The notes beneath the pieces were generated by a model. That model ran no database searches. It was given only the letters and a program-made list of their open reading frames with translations, and had not been told where the DNA came from. Made by a program: the position numbers and the translations under genes. DNA of 64,000 nucleotides. It comes from Clostridiales bacterium (GTDB taxonomy: Bacteria; Bacillota; Clostridia; Lachnospirales; Lachnospiraceae). Location: the NCBI GenBank assembly GCA_018376135.1, contig JAHABX010000013.1, positions 1-64,000 of the forward strand, in the 5' to 3' direction. Of this stretch, positions 61,320-64,000 are shown one piece after another. Position 1 is the first letter of the stretch. Each line of letters begins with the position of its first letter.

Positions 61320-61961
61320 TTACATTTTACTATAGCCAAAACCATTCACGATCGCATCGATTTTCTGCTTCGCTTTGCACATCGGACAGTCCTTTGCATC
61401 GTAGGAAGCATAGCCCTTCATATCGTTCGCCTTGAAGATACTGGTCACTTCAACTCCTCTTGCCTTGCTGATAAAACTGAAAATGGAAGCAATCGCCTGC
61501 ACCCGTCCTCCGTAATACTCCACGCTGTCGATCGCCTTATCCAGCGTTACACCGGTGGTGATAGAAGTGGAAAGGATCAGCACGTTCTTGCCCTGTACCA
61601 TCATTTTGGCATTATCACGGAAAATCATCTGTCCGTTGATATCCTGCTCGGGGGAGGTTACGTAAATGGTCTGATGTGCATTCAGACACATGATACCGGA
61701 TTTGGTAAGCTCCTGAGCCAGATAAGCGCCGATGACCTCACAGCCGTTCAGACAGATGATCGTATCCACGGCCGTATTGTTCTCGTACTTTCTCGCAAGA
61801 AGCCTCGCTGCCGCCTCTGCCTCGTTCTGACGCGCCCGAAGTGTGGTCATATCCACATAATAATTAATATGGGAATGAGAAGTTACAAAGTGCCCCGGGA
61901 CCACCTTCATGACTACCTTGCTGTCTGCCGGTGAATAGATCTTAAACATGCGTTGTTCCAT
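61320..61961 (-). CDS. Phosphoribosyltransferase-fold protein, orotate phosphoribosyltransferase-like
   Basis: A 213-aa protein of the type-I PRTase fold, of a group usually annotated as orotate phosphoribosyltransferase in Lachnospiraceae. The PRPP loop (residues 127-138) reads VLILSTSITTGV. The hydrophobic strand and TTG are kept, but the two acidic residues expected before them (as in VDDVITTG) are replaced by Ser-Thr. A CPMC pair lies at 192-195. The position before carAB suggests a pyrimidine link. The altered loop makes catalysis uncertain, so a regulatory or other PRTase-like role is possible. AGGGGG lies about 8 nt before the ATG. Confidence 0.75.
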   Translation of the reverse strand: MEQRMFKIYSPADSKVVMKVVPGHFVTSHSHINYYVDMTTLRARQNEAEAAARLLARKYENNTAVDTIICLNGCEVIGAYLAQELTKSGIMCLNAHQTIYVTSPEQDINGQMIFRDNAKMMVQGKNVLILSTSITTGVTLDKAIDSVEYYGGRVQAIASIFSFISKARGVEVTSIFKANDMKGYASYDAKDCPMCKAKQKIDAIVNGFGYSKM

Positions 61962-62026
61962 TGAAAATTCCCCCTTTATCAGTTGAGCAGAGTCTCCGGT
62001 CGCCCCTCTCGCTGCTCTATAGGAAT

Positions 62027-62055
62027 ATTATACATAATCAGGTAAAAATAAGCAA
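62027..62055 (-). promoter_or_regulatory. Sigma-A promoter for the phosphoribosyltransferase gene
   Basis: On the minus strand, -35 TTGCTT (62050-62055) and a perfect -10 TATAAT (62027-62032), 17-nt spacing. The leader of about 60 nt can form a hairpin with GAGCAG/CTGCTC arms. No clear PyrR-binding motif is seen. Confidence 0.65.
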
Positions 62056-62125
62056 ACTTTTTATGCAGTTTTCCGGCTTCTTTTTTCATTATATGCTGCT
62101 CGCTCCCTGTCCTCAGCAGCTTTTC

Positions 62126-62626
62126 TTATCTGAAATGCGCCTCCAGACGCGGGATCTCATCGATTCTCAGATACTGACTGATACATGCCACTGCAAAATC
62201 ATGATCTGCCATATGATAAAGACCGGACACCAGAACACTTCCGATCACTCCCACTCCGGCTACCCGGATCGGGAATCCGCCGCCTCTTGCCACGTAATCC
62301 ACCTGGTTCAGACCTCTGTCCTCCAGCTCCTCACCGTTCTTCTTCAGTCTCATGGTAAGCCGCAGACTGCTCATCTCCATAGTACGCACCGTATTGTGCT
62401 TACGGGTCATCCACTGCTCATTGTTATAGCTTGTCCCTTTAAAGGCATACTGAAACAGCGTATATCCGCTGTTCATCCGGATACTGATCGCAATCGGCAG
62501 ACGATTCCTTGCTGCCTCTGCCACCATAAGATTCCCAAGCTCCCAGGCATCCTCATTGGTAAAATGAGAAAACTGAAGCAGCTCCTCCTGCATTTCCAGA
62601 ATCTTGATCGTTTCTTCCAACAACAT
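62126..62626 (-). CDS. UPF0303/heme-degrading (GlcG/HbpS-like) domain protein
   Basis: A 166-aa protein of the Haem_degrading (PF03928-like) group: FTNEDAWELGNLMVAEA, LPIAISIRMNSGYTLFQYA, and the glycine-rich ARGGGFPIRVAGVGVIGSV are typical of UPF0303. Function in bacteria is unsettled; some relatives bind heme or cobalamin. ATG 62624-62626 is preferred because AGGGGG lies 8 nt upstream; ATG 62630-62632 is too close to it. It stands alone between the PRTase and the PMI gene. Confidence 0.85.
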   Translation of the reverse strand: MLLEETIKILEMQEELLQFSHFTNEDAWELGNLMVAEAARNRLPIAISIRMNSGYTLFQYAFKGTSYNNEQWMTRKHNTVRTMEMSSLRLTMRLKKNGEELEDRGLNQVDYVARGGGFPIRVAGVGVIGSVLVSGLYHMADHDFAVACISQYLRIDEIPRLEAHFR

Positions 62627-62729
62627 ATGCATTTCCCCCTATTCCAGTCATGATCAAATGATACCGGACAATGCCGGCACCGGTTAACTTTATTATAGCA
62701 CGTTTCCCGGAAAGTACAATCCTTCTCCC

Positions 62730-64000
62730 CTATACCTGTACCTTCAGAACCGTTCCTGTCCCATGAAACACCACCGTCTTTTTCCCCGCCGGCACAAAGA
62801 AGCAGTCCGCCGCCCGGCAGGGAAGGATTTCCTCACCCACCTGAATACTTCCGCTTCCCTCCAGCACTATAAATGCTCGGAAGCTGGAATCGTCCAGATG
62901 CCAGGTATCCTCTCCCTCGGGACAGAATTTTTCCACGGAAAAATACTTGCATTCCATTACATTCGCCGCTTCCATATCCTTCTTATGGAAATTCATCACA
63001 TCCAGCGCCTTGTCAAGATGAAGCTCCCGAAGCTCTCCGTATTTATCCCGTCTCTGATAGTCATATAACCGGTAGGTCACGTTGGAGCTCTGCTGGATCT
63101 CACAGATCAGGATGCCGGGACCGATGGCATGAACGGTTCCTGTCTCAATAAAATAACAGTCCCCTTTTTTCACGGGAATCCGGTTCAGAATCTCCGTCAG
63201 GGTTCCGTCCTCTACTCTTCTTCGCACCTCTTCCTCATCCGTATCTCTGGAAAATCCACAGTAAAGAAAGGAATCCGGCTCACAGTCCACCACATACCAG
63301 AGCTCGTTCTTCCCATACTCATCTTCCTTCTGAAGCGCATAGTCATCTCCCGGATGCACCTGGATCGACAGACTTTCTCTGGAATCGATGAACTTGATCA
63401 ATAAAGGAAAACGTTCATAGGGCGCACATTTCCAGCCCAGGATCCCCCGTCCGAATCTGGCGATGTATTCACCAAGCAAAAGTCCTCTGTTCCGTCCGGT
63501 GGCTACCACACTCTGTCCCGCCCGGTGAGTGGACAGCTCCCAGCTCTCCGCAATGATCTCATAATCGCACTTCTTACCATAGATATCCCGAAGCCGCGTA
63601 CCTCCCCAGAGATTATCCTTAAAAGCCGGTTCCAGGCGGATCACCTCGTCACAGACATCCTTCAGAATCGGCTGACTGTAAAGACGGGTCAGATCGCTTC
63701 CGTGCCCGTACTCCAGCTCTCCGATACTGACCTCGATGATGACCAGATCCTCTGTAGAGCGGTTCGCAATCTGATGGGGCGTTCCCTTCGGAACGAAGAT
63801 GCTCTCGTTCTGCCCATATTCCCGCAGCGTATCGTGAAGCTGGATCGTTGCCGTCCCGCTCACCACAGACCAGTGCTCGGTCCGAAGCTGATGCACATGC
63901 ATGGACAGCTCCTTCCCCGGAAATACCGTAATCTTCTTTACCTTATAGCTGCTGGCATAATGAAGCGTTTCCTTGATTCCCCAGGAGGTATAATAAATAT
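62730..64000 (-). CDS. manA: Cupin-class I phosphomannose isomerase fusion, 5' end outside the window
   Basis: The minus-strand frame is open from 64000 to the stop at 62730, so at least 423 codons are seen. Residues from the edge, YYTSWGIKETLHYASSYKVK, start a cupin of the type at the C-terminus of ManC (MHVHQLRTEHWSVVSGTATI, FVPKGTPHQIANRS). A class I PMI domain follows (AFKDNLWGGTRLRDIYGK, zinc ligands in QVHPGDDYAL and ETGTVHAIG). As ManC cupins normally follow a mannose-1-phosphate guanylyltransferase domain, the missing 5' part may encode one, giving a three-domain GDP-mannose enzyme. That is inference. A C-terminal second cupin-like stretch (VLEGSGSIQVGEEIL) is normal for class I PMI. 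Confidence 0.88.
   Translation of the reverse strand, partial: IYYTSWGIKETLHYASSYKVKKITVFPGKELSMHVHQLRTEHWSVVSGTATIQLHDTLREYGQNESIFVPKGTPHQIANRSTEDLVIIEVSIGELEYGHGSDLTRLYSQPILKDVCDEVIRLEPAFKDNLWGGTRLRDIYGKKCDYEIIAESWELSTHRAGQSVVATGRNRGLLLGEYIARFGRGILGWKCAPYERFPLLIKFIDSRESLSIQVHPGDDYALQKEDEYGKNELWYVVDCEPDSFLYCGFSRDTDEEEVRRRVEDGTLTEILNRIPVKKGDCYFIETGTVHAIGPGILICEIQQSSNVTYRLYDYQRRDKYGELRELHLDKALDVMNFHKKDMEAANVMECKYFSVEKFCPEGEDTWHLDDSSFRAFIVLEGSGSIQVGEEILPCRAADCFFVPAGKKTVVFHGTGTVLKVQV

Noticed and set aside
61962..62026. PyrR-binding attenuator in the PRTase leader
   Set aside because: A small hairpin exists, but no conserved PyrR loop sequence and no antiterminator/terminator pair is visible.

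Overview
The window is chromosomal DNA from a Firmicute of class Clostridia, most likely family Lachnospiraceae. The signs are a CIRCE-controlled groES-groEL pair, CodY, RNase J, the IreB-RuvX-DUF1292 cluster, a SigK-type sporulation sigma factor, a paired glgC/glgD, class III ribonucleotide reductase and moderate GC with short intergenic gaps. Nearly all genes lie on the minus strand; only a partial gene at the left edge, an HPr-like gene and one 56-residue gene are on plus. I see no tRNA, rRNA, CRISPR array or insertion sequence. The genus cannot be fixed from the sequence alone.

Layout: 1-306 is the tail of a PD-(D/E)XK (Rpn-type) nuclease. 391-8836 is a sugar-uptake island: a ribose/ChvE-type ABC transporter preceded by a two-component system and two membrane-anchored binding proteins. 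8872-11729 holds moaA-moaC, a GntR regulator and a HAD phosphatase. 11739-15912 is parC-parE. 16036-18294 is glgC-glgD for glycogen synthesis, ending in a strong terminator. 18498-21427 is nrdD coupled to an MBL-fold gene, preceded by NrdR boxes. 21575-26263 is asnS with a His-rich CsoR, then pyruvate kinase and a FUSC-type membrane protein. 26423-30933 is guaB, groES-groEL and codY. 31092-35524 is comM-dprA-topA.

35617-43470 is the conserved Firmicutes cluster mtaB, ireB, ruvX, DUF1292, fur-like, rnj, ylbF, mltG, trmR, trhP, sigK. It combines RNA turnover, tRNA wobble modification, cell-wall and sporulation genes. 43594-43827 is an HPr-like gene lacking the phosphorylatable histidine. 43874-47970 is prmA-rsmE-cysteine desulfurase-thiI (translation and sulfur transfer). 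48025-53481 carries accessory genes: HAD phosphatase, LysR, a zinc-ribbon membrane protein, metA and a VanY-like peptidase with a long alanine-rich segment.

53909-55812 is a three-gene unit without a known role: a two-helix membrane zinc-ribbon protein, a DUF5685 protein with Asp-rich motifs reminiscent of prenyl synthases, and a J-domain protein ending in a cysteine string. It is the best candidate here for an undescribed system. 55901-56602 holds an isochorismatase-like hydrolase and a decayed VOC gene.

56701-61961 is carA-carB (carbamoyl phosphate for pyrimidines and arginine) behind a phosphoribosyltransferase gene. The carAB promoter is embedded in the preceding terminator, and its leader of roughly 285 nt contains a highly structured tandem-repeat element. 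The window closes with a UPF0303 gene and the 3' part of a cupin-phosphomannose isomerase fusion that runs off the right edge.
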